A stretch of 52,453 nt of DNA, taken from contig CAKPLT010000013.1 of the NCBI GenBank assembly GCA_934167755.1, positions 1 to 52,453 of the forward strand, written 5' to 3'. The DNA is from an uncultured Clostridia bacterium (GTDB lineage Bacteria; Bacillota; Clostridia; TANB77; CAG-508). Shown here piece after piece: positions 41,583 to 50,200 of the stretch (positions within the stretch are counted from its first letter, which is position 1; every line of letters begins with the position of its first letter). Position numbers and translations under genes: made by a program. Under the pieces are notes generated by a model that searched no databases, was not told the origin of the DNA, and saw only the letters and a list, made by a program, of their open reading frames with translations.

Positions 41583-42122
41583 ATGGAATTAAAAGGAACA
41601 AAAACAGAACAAAATTTAATGACGGCATTTGCAGGAGAATCACAAGCAAGAAATAAATATACATATTTTGCTAGTAAAGCCAAAAAAGAAGGATATGAAC
41701 AAATTGCTGCAATTTTTCAAGAAACAGCTGATAATGAAAAAGAACATGCAAAAATGTGGTTTAAATTATTAAATGGCGGAGAAATTGGAACAACAGCTGA
41801 AAACTTAAAAGCTGCTGCTGATGGAGAAAATTACGAATGGACAGATATGTATGCTGAATTTGCTAAAACAGCTAAAGAAGAAGGATTTGACCGTATTGCA
41901 TACTTATTTGAGGAAGTTGGTAAAATTGAAAAAGAACATGAAGAAAGATATTTAAAATTATTAGAAAATGTAAAAGATGGAAAAGTATTTGAAGCAGGAG
42001 AAGTTAAAATATGGAAATGCAGAAATTGCGGACATATTGTTGTTGGAACAAAAGCTCCAGAAGTTTGTCCAGTTTGTGCACATCCAAAAGCATATTTTGA
42101 AATTAAAGCTGAAAATTATTAA
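41583..42122 (+). CDS. rbr: Rubrerythrin
   Basis: 179 residues; ATG behind AGGAGG (41571-41576). An N-terminal four-helix diiron domain has ESQARNKYTYFA, DNEKEHAKMWF and KIEKEHEERYL supplying the Glu/His ligands, and a C-terminal rubredoxin domain has CRNCGH and CPVCAHP. It reduces hydrogen peroxide in anaerobes. Own promoter upstream. Consistent with a strict anaerobe. Confidence 0.96.
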   Translation: MELKGTKTEQNLMTAFAGESQARNKYTYFASKAKKEGYEQIAAIFQETADNEKEHAKMWFKLLNGGEIGTTAENLKAAADGENYEWTDMYAEFAKTAKEEGFDRIAYLFEEVGKIEKEHEERYLKLLENVKDGKVFEAGEVKIWKCRNCGHIVVGTKAPEVCPVCAHPKAYFEIKAENY

Positions 42123-42130
42123 AATATAGA

Positions 42131-42236
42131 AAGACTGGTTGTTTGAACTGAAATGCCCCCATTTAGTAGACACAATAAAAAAGACTATTGTGTTAAAATC
42201 TAAATGGGGTGCATTTCAGTTTAGACCAGTTTTTTT
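42131..42236. repeat. MITE-like long imperfect inverted repeat / terminator after rbr
   Basis: ACTGGTTGTTTGAACTGAAA then TGCCCCCATTTAG and ACACAATA on the left pair with TATTGTG, CTAAATGGGGTGCATTTCAG and ACCAGT on the right, followed by TTTTTTT. The arms look like the two ends of a small insertion sequence joined without a transposase. They resemble IS3-family termini, but this is unverified. It doubles as a strong terminator for rbr. Confidence 0.7.
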
Positions 42237-42254
42237 ATATTTTACTTTGTTCGC

Positions 42255-42284
42255 TTGTTTTTTTACAAAAAAATGTTGTATATT
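42255..42284 (+). promoter_or_regulatory. Possible promoter of the type I toxin mRNA
   Basis: TTGTTT (42255-42260), 18-nt spacer, TATATT (42279-42284). It would give a leader of about 110 nt. CCACC at 42322-42326 in that leader could pair with the GGTGG of the toxin ribosome binding site. Confidence 0.45.
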
Positions 42285-42399
42285 GTTATGTATAGGAAAT
42301 GAGAATAAGCGGAGTGAGTTGCCACCTTTTAACTCTTTGATGTTTTACATACTACTTCCACGACTTTTGTTGTGAGACTGATATATGGGGGTGGTTAAT

Positions 42400-42516
42400 A
42401 TGGTAGAATCAGCATTATTAAGTATTACATACCTATTTTTCTTTGGATTAGTAGGTATGACTATCATAAATATTGCCTTATTAATCATTATTTGTATTTT
42501 ATTACATAGGCAATAA
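42400..42516 (+). CDS. 38-aa hydrophobic peptide, candidate type I toxin
   Basis: ATG at 42400 behind the strong site GGGGGTGG (42387-42394). The peptide has a short polar start (MVES), a hydrophobic stretch of about 30 residues with a Gly break (LLSITYLFFFGLVGMT, then IINIALLIIICILL) and a basic end (HRQ). This matches small membrane toxins such as TxpA/Fst/BsrG in size and layout. A convergent promoter and antisense RNA overlap its 3' end, and the leader is long and partly self-complementary, which is the gene arrangement of type I toxin-antitoxin loci. Toxicity is inferred. Confidence 0.68.
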   Translation: MVESALLSITYLFFFGLVGMTIINIALLIIICILLHRQ

Positions 42517-42594
42517 AAAATAAACCATTCTGCTTTTGACCGAGTAAATGGTTTATCTGTTTTTCGGCAACCACTTTCGTGGTTCTTATTTCCT
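42511..42594 (-). ncRNA. Candidate antisense RNA (type I antitoxin)
   Basis: From a start near 42594, about 7 nt after the minus-strand -10, the RNA carries a hairpin AACCAC/GTGGTT (about 42570-42585) and ends at the stem AAACCATT/AATGGTTT (42522-42554) followed on this strand by ATTTTTTATTG. The same stem with TTATCTGTTTTT terminates the toxin mRNA on the other strand, so the two RNAs share a complementary 3' region of roughly 80 nt, as in RatA/TxpA. Confidence 0.65.
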
Positions 42595-42600
42595 ATTTTT

Positions 42601-42629
42601 ATTATACTTTAATTTTATTTATTTGTCAA
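42601..42629 (-). promoter_or_regulatory. Strong sigma-A promoter for the antisense RNA
   Basis: On the minus strand: TTGACA (42629-42624), exactly 17 nt, TATAAT (42606-42601), both consensus. No ORF follows in this direction, so a noncoding RNA is the likely product. Confidence 0.82.
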
Positions 42630-42709
42630 AGATTTTTGTATAAATTATTAAAAATATTGTTACAGAATAATGTTTTATTTTTAATTAATACAAATAAAGA
42701 CTTGGCATA

Positions 42710-42738
42710 TTGAAAAATTTAAATAAATGGTATATAGT
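42710..42738 (+). promoter_or_regulatory. Sigma-A-type promoter of the prmC operon
   Basis: TTGAAA (42710-42715), 17-nt spacer, TATAGT (42733-42738), 23 nt before the prmC start. Confidence 0.5.
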
Positions 42739-42761
42739 AATATCTGAAAGGTGGTGTTAAT

Positions 42762-43601
42762 ATGACAATAAAGCAAACATTAACAAAAGGAACTATAATA
42801 TTAAAAAACAACAATATAGACAGTCCAAAACTAAAAGCAAGATTACTATTACAATATGTATTGAAGAAAACAAGACAATATTTAATAGTATATGATAACG
42901 AAGAAGTTGGAAAAAAAGAACAATGGGAGTATTTTGTTAATATAGATAAATTAGCAAAAGGAGTGCCATTGCAACATATAACACATACGCAAGAATTTAT
43001 GAAAATGGATTTCTATGTAGATGAAAATGTATTAATACCAAGGCCTGATACAGAAATATTAGTAGAAGAAGTTATAAATATAGCAAAAAAAATGGATAAA
43101 CCAAAAATTTTAGACTTATGTACAGGAAGTGGTGCAATAGCAATATCAATTGCTAAAAATGTACCAAATGCAGAAGTTTATGCAGTTGATATAAGTGAAA
43201 AAGCATTAGATGTTGCATCAAAAAATGCACAGAGACTAGAAGCAAAGGTGAGATTCATAAAATCAGATTTATTTAAGAATTTGAAAAATATGAAATTTGA
43301 TATAATAGTTTCAAATCCACCATATATAAAAAAAGAGGATATTAAATTTTTAAGTGAGGATGTTCAAAAAGAGCCACAAATCGCATTAGATGGAGGATAT
43401 GATGGATTAGACTTTTACAGAAAGATTTCAAAACAAGCAATAGATTATTTGAAATTCGGAAGTTTTTTGTGTTTTGAAATTGGATATGATCAAAAAGAAG
43501 AAGTTACAGAAATTATAGAAAATTTAGAACATTATAAAGGTACATATTGTAAAAAAGACTTATGTGGCAATGATAGAATAATAATTACTCAAGTTAATTG
43601 A
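42762..43601 (+). CDS. prmC: Release-factor glutamine methyltransferase PrmC/HemK
   Basis: 279 residues; ATG behind AAGGTGGTG. An N-terminal helical domain that grips the release factor is followed by a Rossmann methyltransferase domain: ILDLCTGSGAIAISIA (SAM site), AVDISEKALDVA, and the NPPY motif at N185 (IIVSNPPYI), which methylates the GGQ glutamine. HITHTQEFMKMDFYVDENVLIPRPDTE is the family's linker. It transfers a methyl group to RF1/RF2 to promote termination. 15 nt before whiA. Confidence 0.94.
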   Translation: MTIKQTLTKGTIILKNNNIDSPKLKARLLLQYVLKKTRQYLIVYDNEEVGKKEQWEYFVNIDKLAKGVPLQHITHTQEFMKMDFYVDENVLIPRPDTEILVEEVINIAKKMDKPKILDLCTGSGAIAISIAKNVPNAEVYAVDISEKALDVASKNAQRLEAKVRFIKSDLFKNLKNMKFDIIVSNPPYIKKEDIKFLSEDVQKEPQIALDGGYDGLDFYRKISKQAIDYLKFGSFLCFEIGYDQKEEVTEIIENLEHYKGTYCKKDLCGNDRIIITQVN

Positions 43602-43616
43602 TTGAAAGGAGAGCAT

Positions 43617-44462
43617 ATGTCATTTTCAACAGAATTAAAAGAAGAAATAAGCAAATTAGATAATCTTTCAAACAAAGAAGCTGTGAAATATGAATTGATA
43701 GGATATTTAATAAGTAGCAATATTTCAGAAGACAAGAATAATATAAAATTTAGTACAGAAAATGAATATAACATAAACAGATTTTCAAGATTATTAAATA
43801 ATATGGAAATACATAATTATGACATAGCAGTACAAGGAAATCTGTTTGTTATAACAGTTAATAAAAATATACTTAAAAACATAGAAGCAATTGAAAATCT
43901 AAATGCAGAACAAATAAAATGGCTAATTAGAGGAACATATTTGGGTTCTGGTTCAATAAATAATCCTGAGAAGAAATATCATATGGAAATAGGAATTTCT
44001 AAAAAGAATGATGCTGAAATAATAATTGAATATTTGAAAAAATATGATATCAAAAGCAATTTGACAGAAAAGAATGGAGAATATGCCATATATCTAAAAG
44101 ATGGAGAGGAAATATCAAAATTTTTAGCTTTAATAGGTGCTAATAAGGCAGTACTTAAATTTGAAGAAATAAGAGTCCAAAGAGAAATGAACAATAAAAT
44201 AAATAGAATTGTAAACTGTGAAACAGCTAACTTAAATAAAACAATTAATGCTTCAATAGAGCAAATTGAAGCAATTAAAAAACTAAAATCTAATAAGAAA
44301 TTTGAAAAATTAGATGATTCTTTAAAAGAAATTGCGGAATTAAGATTAAAAAATCCTAATGCAAGTTTAATAGAATTAGGAAAAATGTTAAAGCAACCTG
44401 TTGGAAAATCAGGTGTAAATTATAGATTAAAAAAAATAATGGAGATTGCTAATGAAAAATAA
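43617..44462 (+). CDS. whiA: WhiA-family DNA-binding regulator
   Basis: 281 residues from ATG 43617 behind AAAGGAG (43606-43612). MSFSTELKEEISKL is the family's N-terminus, a LAGLIDADG-like region follows (WLIRGTYLGSGSINNPEKKYHMEI), and a C-terminal helix-turn-helix has LRLKNPNASLIELGKMLKQP and VGKSGVNYRLKKI. WhiA controls sporulation and division genes in Actinobacteria and affects division in Bacillus. The end overlaps hemW by 11 nt. The usual neighbours rapZ and yvcK are absent here, which is less common. Confidence 0.93.
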   Translation: MSFSTELKEEISKLDNLSNKEAVKYELIGYLISSNISEDKNNIKFSTENEYNINRFSRLLNNMEIHNYDIAVQGNLFVITVNKNILKNIEAIENLNAEQIKWLIRGTYLGSGSINNPEKKYHMEIGISKKNDAEIIIEYLKKYDIKSNLTEKNGEYAIYLKDGEEISKFLALIGANKAVLKFEEIRVQREMNNKINRIVNCETANLNKTINASIEQIEAIKKLKSNKKFEKLDDSLKEIAELRLKNPNASLIELGKMLKQPVGKSGVNYRLKKIMEIANEK

Positions 44463-45585
44463 AGAAATTGGTGTATATGTACACATTCCATTTTGTAAGC
44501 AAAAATGCTATTACTGTGATTTTATTTCATATTGTAACAAAGATAATTTAATAGAAGATTATGTGAAAGCGGTAAAAAAAGAAATTAGAATGCAAAATAT
44601 CCAATCACAAATTACAACAGTGTATATTGGAGGAGGGACTCCATCATATATAGACAGTAAATATATTGTAGAAATTATTGATGAAATAAAAAAGAAAAAT
44701 TTATCTAAAAGACCAGAGATTACAATTGAGGTTAATCCAGGGACTGTTACAAAAGAAAAACTAAAAGATTATAGGAAATGTGGTATTAATAGATTAAGTA
44801 TAGGCTTACAAAGTACACAAAACGAAATACTGAAAGAAATCGGTAGAATTCATAATTTTGAACAATTTTTAGAAACATATCAAATGGCAAGAAAAGTGGG
44901 TTTTAAAAATATAAATGTAGATTTAATATTAGGAATTCCAAATCAGAGAATTAAAGATTTGAAAGAAAGTTTAGAAAAAATAATAGAGCTACAGCCAGAG
45001 CATATATCAGTATATTCACTTATTGTAGAAGATGGAACACATATTGCAAATAAGATTGAGAAAGGTGAGTTAGAGCTTCCAGATGAAGACACAGAAAGAA
45101 ATATGTATTGGTATGTTAAAAATACTTTAGAATTGAATGGATATACACATTATGAAATTTCTAATTTTGCAAAAAAAGGTCGTGAATCAAAACATAATAT
45201 GAATTGTTGGAATCAAAATCAGTATTTTGGCTTTGGAGTTGCAGCACATTCTTATAGAGATATTACAAGATATTCTAATACAGAAATAATAGAAGAATAT
45301 ATTAAAAATGTTATGAGCGAAAAATTAGATAGGAATAGGATTATCCATGAAATTCAGAAGGAATATGATGCTGAAAAAGAGTATATGCTTCTTGGACTAC
45401 GCAAAATAGCAGGTGTAAATATAAGTAAATTTAAACTTAAGTTTGGAGATAATCCAATTTATCTTTTTAGAAATGAATTGAAAAAGTTGACAGATGAAGG
45501 TTTGATTATAGTTGATGAGGATTTTATTAGACTTACAAATAAAGGAATTGACTTGGCGAACTTAGTTTGGGAGGAATTTGTGTAA
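44452..45585 (+). CDS. hemW: HemW-type radical SAM heme chaperone (coproporphyrinogen oxidase-like)
   Basis: 377 residues from ATG 44452, 7 nt after GGAG; the gene overlaps the end of whiA. The motif CKQKCYYCDF (C-x3-C-x2-C followed by Phe) marks the HemW branch rather than HemN. YIGGGTPSYID, IEVNPGTVT, RLSIGLQS and HYEISNFAKKGRESKHN follow in the family's order, and the final NCWNQNQYFGFGVAAHSY is intact. HemW inserts heme into membrane proteins, although older records call it coproporphyrinogen oxidase. No other heme genes are near. Confidence 0.9.
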   Translation: MKNKEIGVYVHIPFCKQKCYYCDFISYCNKDNLIEDYVKAVKKEIRMQNIQSQITTVYIGGGTPSYIDSKYIVEIIDEIKKKNLSKRPEITIEVNPGTVTKEKLKDYRKCGINRLSIGLQSTQNEILKEIGRIHNFEQFLETYQMARKVGFKNINVDLILGIPNQRIKDLKESLEKIIELQPEHISVYSLIVEDGTHIANKIEKGELELPDEDTERNMYWYVKNTLELNGYTHYEISNFAKKGRESKHNMNCWNQNQYFGFGVAAHSYRDITRYSNTEIIEEYIKNVMSEKLDRNRIIHEIQKEYDAEKEYMLLGLRKIAGVNISKFKLKFGDNPIYLFRNELKKLTDEGLIIVDEDFIRLTNKGIDLANLVWEEFV

Positions 45586-45601
45586 AATTAAGAGGTAAAA
45601 T

Positions 45602-46153
45602 ATGAAAAAATATATTCGTGGATTTATAATTAATGTTATAATAGGAAGTTGCCTTGGAATAATAACAGAATTTGCATTAATATACAATATTAAAGATTTA
45701 ATAAAAATAACTCAAAATGAATTATTTTGGGTATTAGTTGTAATAATAATTTCTATTTTTTCGAAAGATTATGCTAGTACTGAAATAAATTCGGTAACAA
45801 ATTTAATTTGTATGACTATATCTTATTATGTTGTGAGATTGATTAAAAGTGGATACACAAATATTGGAGGAATTTATTGGTTTGGCATACAATCGATATG
45901 TGTAGGCCTATATATAGGAACTTTAGTATATTTAATTAAAGAAAAGATATTGAAGAAAAAAGTAACAAATAATATTCCAAAAATGAATATTATTTTTATG
46001 ACAGTATTTTTAATTATAAGTATTGTACTAGATATAATTACACTATATATGAATATTTTTCTAATTCAGCCAGTTTATTTGGTAGGGATATTATCAATTG
46101 TAGGTTTTATATTTGGTACGATTTGTGGGATTTTAAAGAATAATAAGAGTTAG
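45602..46153 (+). CDS. Multi-pass membrane protein of unknown function (DUF3021-like)
   Basis: 183 residues; ATG behind AAGAGGTAAA. Six hydrophobic segments with basic loops: FIINVIIGSCLGIITEFALIY, ELFWVLVVIIISIFS, a central pair, and C-terminal MNIIFMTVFLIISIVLDII and LVGILSIVGFIFGTICGIL. The layout recalls the small membrane regulators of the DUF3021 group, but no diagnostic motif was found. It starts 16 nt after hemW and ends the operon. Confidence 0.6.
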   Translation: MKKYIRGFIINVIIGSCLGIITEFALIYNIKDLIKITQNELFWVLVVIIISIFSKDYASTEINSVTNLICMTISYYVVRLIKSGYTNIGGIYWFGIQSICVGLYIGTLVYLIKEKILKKKVTNNIPKMNIIFMTVFLIISIVLDIITLYMNIFLIQPVYLVGILSIVGFIFGTICGILKNNKS

Positions 46154-46180
46154 ATTAGAAAAAACAAAAAAGAAATAGAT

Positions 46181-46204
46181 TAAAGGGGCCATAAAAGCCC
46201 CTAT
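46181..46204. terminator. Bidirectional terminator between convergent genes
   Basis: AGGGGC (46184-46189) pairs with GCCCCT (46197-46202). On the plus strand ATTATATTATT follows; on the minus strand T-rich sequence follows (from the A-rich block 46158-46173), so the minus direction is the stronger terminator, serving the WXG100-like genes. Confidence 0.8.
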
Positions 46205-46211
46205 TATATTA

Positions 46212-46568
46212 TTACATTTTTAATTTAGATATTTTTGCGGCAGACTCTGCAAATTGATCAATTGATTTACGAATTTTTTCTTCAGCATTTTTTTCTGCTT
46301 TTGTTGTATCAGAAATGTATTTATCTATAGCTGTATTAAATGAATTCATAAATGTAGTTAATTGCTTAGACGCTTGAGTTGTTAATTTTGCAAGATCATT
46401 AAATCTGTAACTTAAATTATTTTCGTCTTGACCAGAAGATGTTACTTTGCTTAGTTGTGTAGTATCTTCATTAGCTTTCTTTAAAGATGTGACTAAATTT
46501 GTTACTATACAAGTATTAATACTTTTTTTCCAACTTTGTATTTGTTTTGATGTTAAATTAGTTGCCAT
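46212..46568 (-). CDS. WXG100-like small helical protein, putative type VII substrate
   Basis: 118 residues starting MATNLTSKQIQSWKKS, behind AATATTGGAGGAATAAT. Two long amphipathic helices (about 1-38 and 58-112) separated by a Ser/Gln turn (VTSSGQDENNLSYRF) make an Esx-like hairpin; the strict WxG is absent, and the tail YISDTTKAEKN only partly resembles the YxxxD/E export signal. It is cotranscribed with the 99-aa protein upstream and faces the EssC gene. A substrate or partner of the type VII system is likely. Confidence 0.65.
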   Translation of the reverse strand: MATNLTSKQIQSWKKSINTCIVTNLVTSLKKANEDTTQLSKVTSSGQDENNLSYRFNDLAKLTTQASKQLTTFMNSFNTAIDKYISDTTKAEKNAEEKIRKSIDQFAESAAKISKLKM

Positions 46569-46624
46569 TATTATTCCTCCAATATTTTACTATTTTTTTA
46601 GATGCATTATTTGTTGCTGATATT

Positions 46625-46924
46625 CTACCATTTGCTTATTGAGACTTTTTTAGATGCATTATATGATGTAGTGTAAAAAGCGTTTGCATCTGTTATCAAA
46701 TTTTTTAAATCTTTTTGTAATGATTGTAAAATATCAACAACAGATTGAATATTTGTTGTTGCTTTTTTACCAATTGCATATTGCGATCTAAAAGTACTTC
46801 CAGTCCCCTTGTTTAAAGTTTGCTCAGCAGTTGACAAATATTTTGTCCAAGCATTTATTTGGATTTTTAGATCATCAAGATATTTCTTATAATTTTCAAG
46901 ATTTTTATCTGATAATACTGCCAT
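46625..46924 (-). CDS. WXG100-family protein (Esx-like), putative type VII secretion substrate
   Basis: 99 residues, exactly WXG100 length; the start follows GAAGGGATGTG. Helix-turn-helix hairpin: first helix about 6-38 (ENYKKYLDDLKIQINAWTKYL), turn near KGTGSTFRSQY where the family has WxG, second helix 52-85. Divergent from EssC, which begins 338 nt away. Promoter at 47008-47036. The turn is diverged, so the call rests on length, fold and the neighbouring EssC/YukD genes. Confidence 0.7.
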   Translation of the reverse strand: MAVLSDKNLENYKKYLDDLKIQINAWTKYLSTAEQTLNKGTGSTFRSQYAIGKKATTNIQSVVDILQSLQKDLKNLITDANAFYTTSYNASKKVSISKW

Positions 46925-47007
46925 AAATCTTCACATCCCTTCATTTTATTTCTATCTTTATCTTAGTCTTTTGTATTAAATGAAATAAATAATAATATTT
47001 CAAATTC

Positions 47008-47036
47008 AAAATATCATAAAAGAAAAAAAATGTCAA
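47008..47036 (-). promoter_or_regulatory. Sigma-A-type promoter of the WXG100-like genes
   Basis: Minus strand TTGACA (47036-47031), 17 nt, TATTTT (47013-47008). It gives an untranslated leader of about 75 nt. Confidence 0.6.
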
Positions 47037-47191
47037 AGAAAATATCAAAAAAATTTATGAAAAAATATACGGAAAACGGTAAAGCTTACAGTTACAAGAA
47101 AAAAGAAAAATATTACTTTTTTATTACAAATATATTACAAATATATTACACGAATAGCAAAAAACTAGCAATTGTTTTATAACAAAAACTA

Positions 47192-47220
47192 TTGCAAATC
47201 TATTGTGAGTTTGTTATAAT
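47192..47220 (+). promoter_or_regulatory. Sigma-A promoter of essC
   Basis: TTGCAA (47192-47197), 17-nt spacer, TATAAT (47215-47220), 42 nt before the essC start. Confidence 0.75.
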
Positions 47221-47261
47221 TTTAACGAATAAGTTGTTCGATATTGAAAAGGAGAGAGAAA

Positions 47262-50200
47262 ATGCGAATTGCATTAATAGGAAAAAAATATATATTAAAA
47301 GATACACTTCCCAAAAATATTATGGATAAATATTGGATTTGTGATAAAACAAAAGATATAAATGAAGAAAAATTAATACAGATTTGTCAAAATAATGGAA
47401 ATTATGAGTTGATAAATAATGAGTATTCAAAAATAATTGCCTATAAATATTTAGAAGAAATAAATAAAGACTTTTCGCTTTCACAATTTGTTGAAAATAA
47501 TATGCAAAATGTAATTTTAAAAGAGAATTGTATGTACCCAATAAAATTTTATAATTCAAAAGAAATTTATATTTTATATTGCTTGCCAGATTATGAGGAT
47601 TCGTTTATTCATTTTGATATTAAAAATACTGAAACAATTACAATAGGTACTGAGCATAACAATGCTATTATATACAAAAATCCATTTGTGTCAAAATTGC
47701 ATGCGAAAATTTATAAAGAGAATGGACATTGGAGATTAAAAAATTATGATTCAAATTTTGGAGCGTTTGTTAATAGTTTTCCAGTGTATAATAATATTAA
47801 AAACATATTTAACGGCGATATTATTTTTATTATGGGATTAGAAATAGTAATTATAAAAAATACTATATATATAAATAATCCTCAGGACAATGTGAATTTT
47901 AATAAAGAATATTTTGAATCAAGTAGAATAGAAATAATATTAAAAAATATAGGAAATACCGAACCAAGAGAATATCAAAACATACAACAAAAAAATTACT
48001 TTTTTCGTTCTCCAAGAATGATACCACCAATAAAAGTTGAAGAAATAAAAATAGATGAACCACCAGAATTGCTTGATGCTCAACAAAGACCAATGTTTTT
48101 GATACTAGGTTCATCTATAGCTATGGGAATTGTAATGTTAGCTTCTTTTACAGCAACTATACAAGGAATATCAAGTGGAACATCGACGATGCTAGAAACA
48201 ATTATGGGGTTTGTTACAGCAATAGCAATGCTTGTAGCAATACTTATTTTCCCGATTTTAGATGCTAAGTGGGATAAGAAATCAAACAAAAAATATGAAC
48301 AAAAAAGACAAAAAAGATACAAACAATATCTTGAAAGAAAAAATGATGTAATAAAAGAATTAAAGATTAAACAAAGAAAAATATTATATGAAAATTACTT
48401 AAATGTAAATGAATGTGTACAAGTAATTTCAAAAAGAGACCCTAGATTATGGGAAAGGAATATTGAAGATGATGATTTTTTATCTATTAGAATTGGATTA
48501 GGGCAAGTTCCTTTAAAAGTAAATATTACATATCCACAAGAAAAATTTGCAATGGTAGATGATAACTTAGTGGAAGCATTAAATAATATTATAAATAATG
48601 CTAAAAATATAGAAAATTGTCCTGTTACAATTTCACTCGTTAAGAATGTTATTTCTGCAATAGTTTCAACAAATATGGAATTTACAAGAAAATACATAAA
48701 AAATATTATATTACAGTTGGTTACTTTCCAAAGTTATGAAGATTTAAAATTAGTATTTTTTTTAGATGAAAAAAATTCAAAAGATTGGGAATATGTAAAA
48801 ATGCTTCCTCACATTTGGGACAGTTCAAAACAAATTAGATTCTTTGCTAATAATTATAATGATATGAATGAAATAGCAACATATTTAATGGAGAAATTAA
48901 CAAACAGATTAGAAATAGAGAATGAAAAAGAAGATTATAAAGGAGCTTCTCCATATTATTTAATAATTACTGATAATTATAAACTAATTAATAACCTAGG
49001 TTTTATTTCAGAACTTTTGAAGAAAAAGGAAAATATAGGGTTTAGTTTATTGTGTATTACAAATGACATATATAGTGTACCAAGCAATTGCAAAACATTT
49101 ATTGATATTAGAGAAAATCCTAATGGATTATTATATGAAAAATGTTATGATGAAATACATCAAACTGAGATAAAAATAGAACCATTATATACAATATTTT
49201 TTGAAAAAATAGCACAAGAATTGTCTAATATACCAATTAAAGAGAAAAGAGGTACAACATCACTACCAGATAATTATTCTTTTTTAGAGATGTATGGCGT
49301 TGGAAATATTGAACAATTAAACATACTTAAGAGATGGAAAGAAAATGATTCTACTTTATCTTTAAAAGCACCTATTGGGACTGACAGTAGCGGAATAATT
49401 ATATATCTAGATGCACATGAAAAATTTCATGGACCGCATGGATTAATTGCAGGCTCTACTGGTTCTGGAAAAAGTGAATTTATTATTACATATATTTTAT
49501 CATTAGCAATAAATTATCATCCAGATGATGTATCATTCTTATTAATAGATTATAAAGGTGGAGGGTTAGCTGGGGCTTTTCAAAAAAACAATATAAAATT
49601 GCCTCATTTAGTAGGAACAATTACCAATATAGAAAAACACGATTTAGAAAGATCGCTTACATCTATACAAAGTGAATTAAGAAGACGAGAGGTTGTATTT
49701 AACAAAGCAAGAGAAATAACAAATGAAGGGACAATAGATATATATAAATATCAAAAATTGTACCATGACGGAAAAGTTGAACAACCAGTTTCTCATTTAT
49801 TTATAATATGTGATGAATTTGCAGAACTAAAGCAACAACAACCAGAATTTATGGATGAGTTAGTTAGTGTTTCAAGAATTGGTAGAAGCTTAGGAGTTCA
49901 CTTAATCTTAGCAACGCAAAAACCAAGTGGTATTGTAGATGACCAAATTAGAGGAAACAGTAAATTTGGAATATGTTTAAAAGTACAAGATACACTAGAT
50001 AGTCAAGATGTAATATTAAGACCGGACGCAGCCTATTTAAAAAATCCAGGTCAATTTTACTTGAAGGTAGGTCATAATGAATACTTTACACTGGGAAAAT
50101 CTGGATGGGCTGGAGCTTCATATATTCAATCAGAAGTTCCAATAAAAAACGCTGATAATTCGGTTGATTTTATTTCAAATATAGGATTGACAATAAAGAA

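Larger units (their letters stand above)
46925..47261. other. 337-nt divergent control region of the type VII locus
   Basis: It holds the minus promoter at 47008-47036, the plus promoter at 47192-47220 and a tandem AAATATATTAC repeat near 47123-47150. No ORF is supported. Confidence 0.6.

Noticed and set aside
42139..42375. 78-codon plus-strand frame after rubrerythrin
   Set aside because: It runs through both arms of the palindrome and the toxin leader; the translation (KCPHLVDTIKK...) is palindrome-derived with no ribosome binding site.
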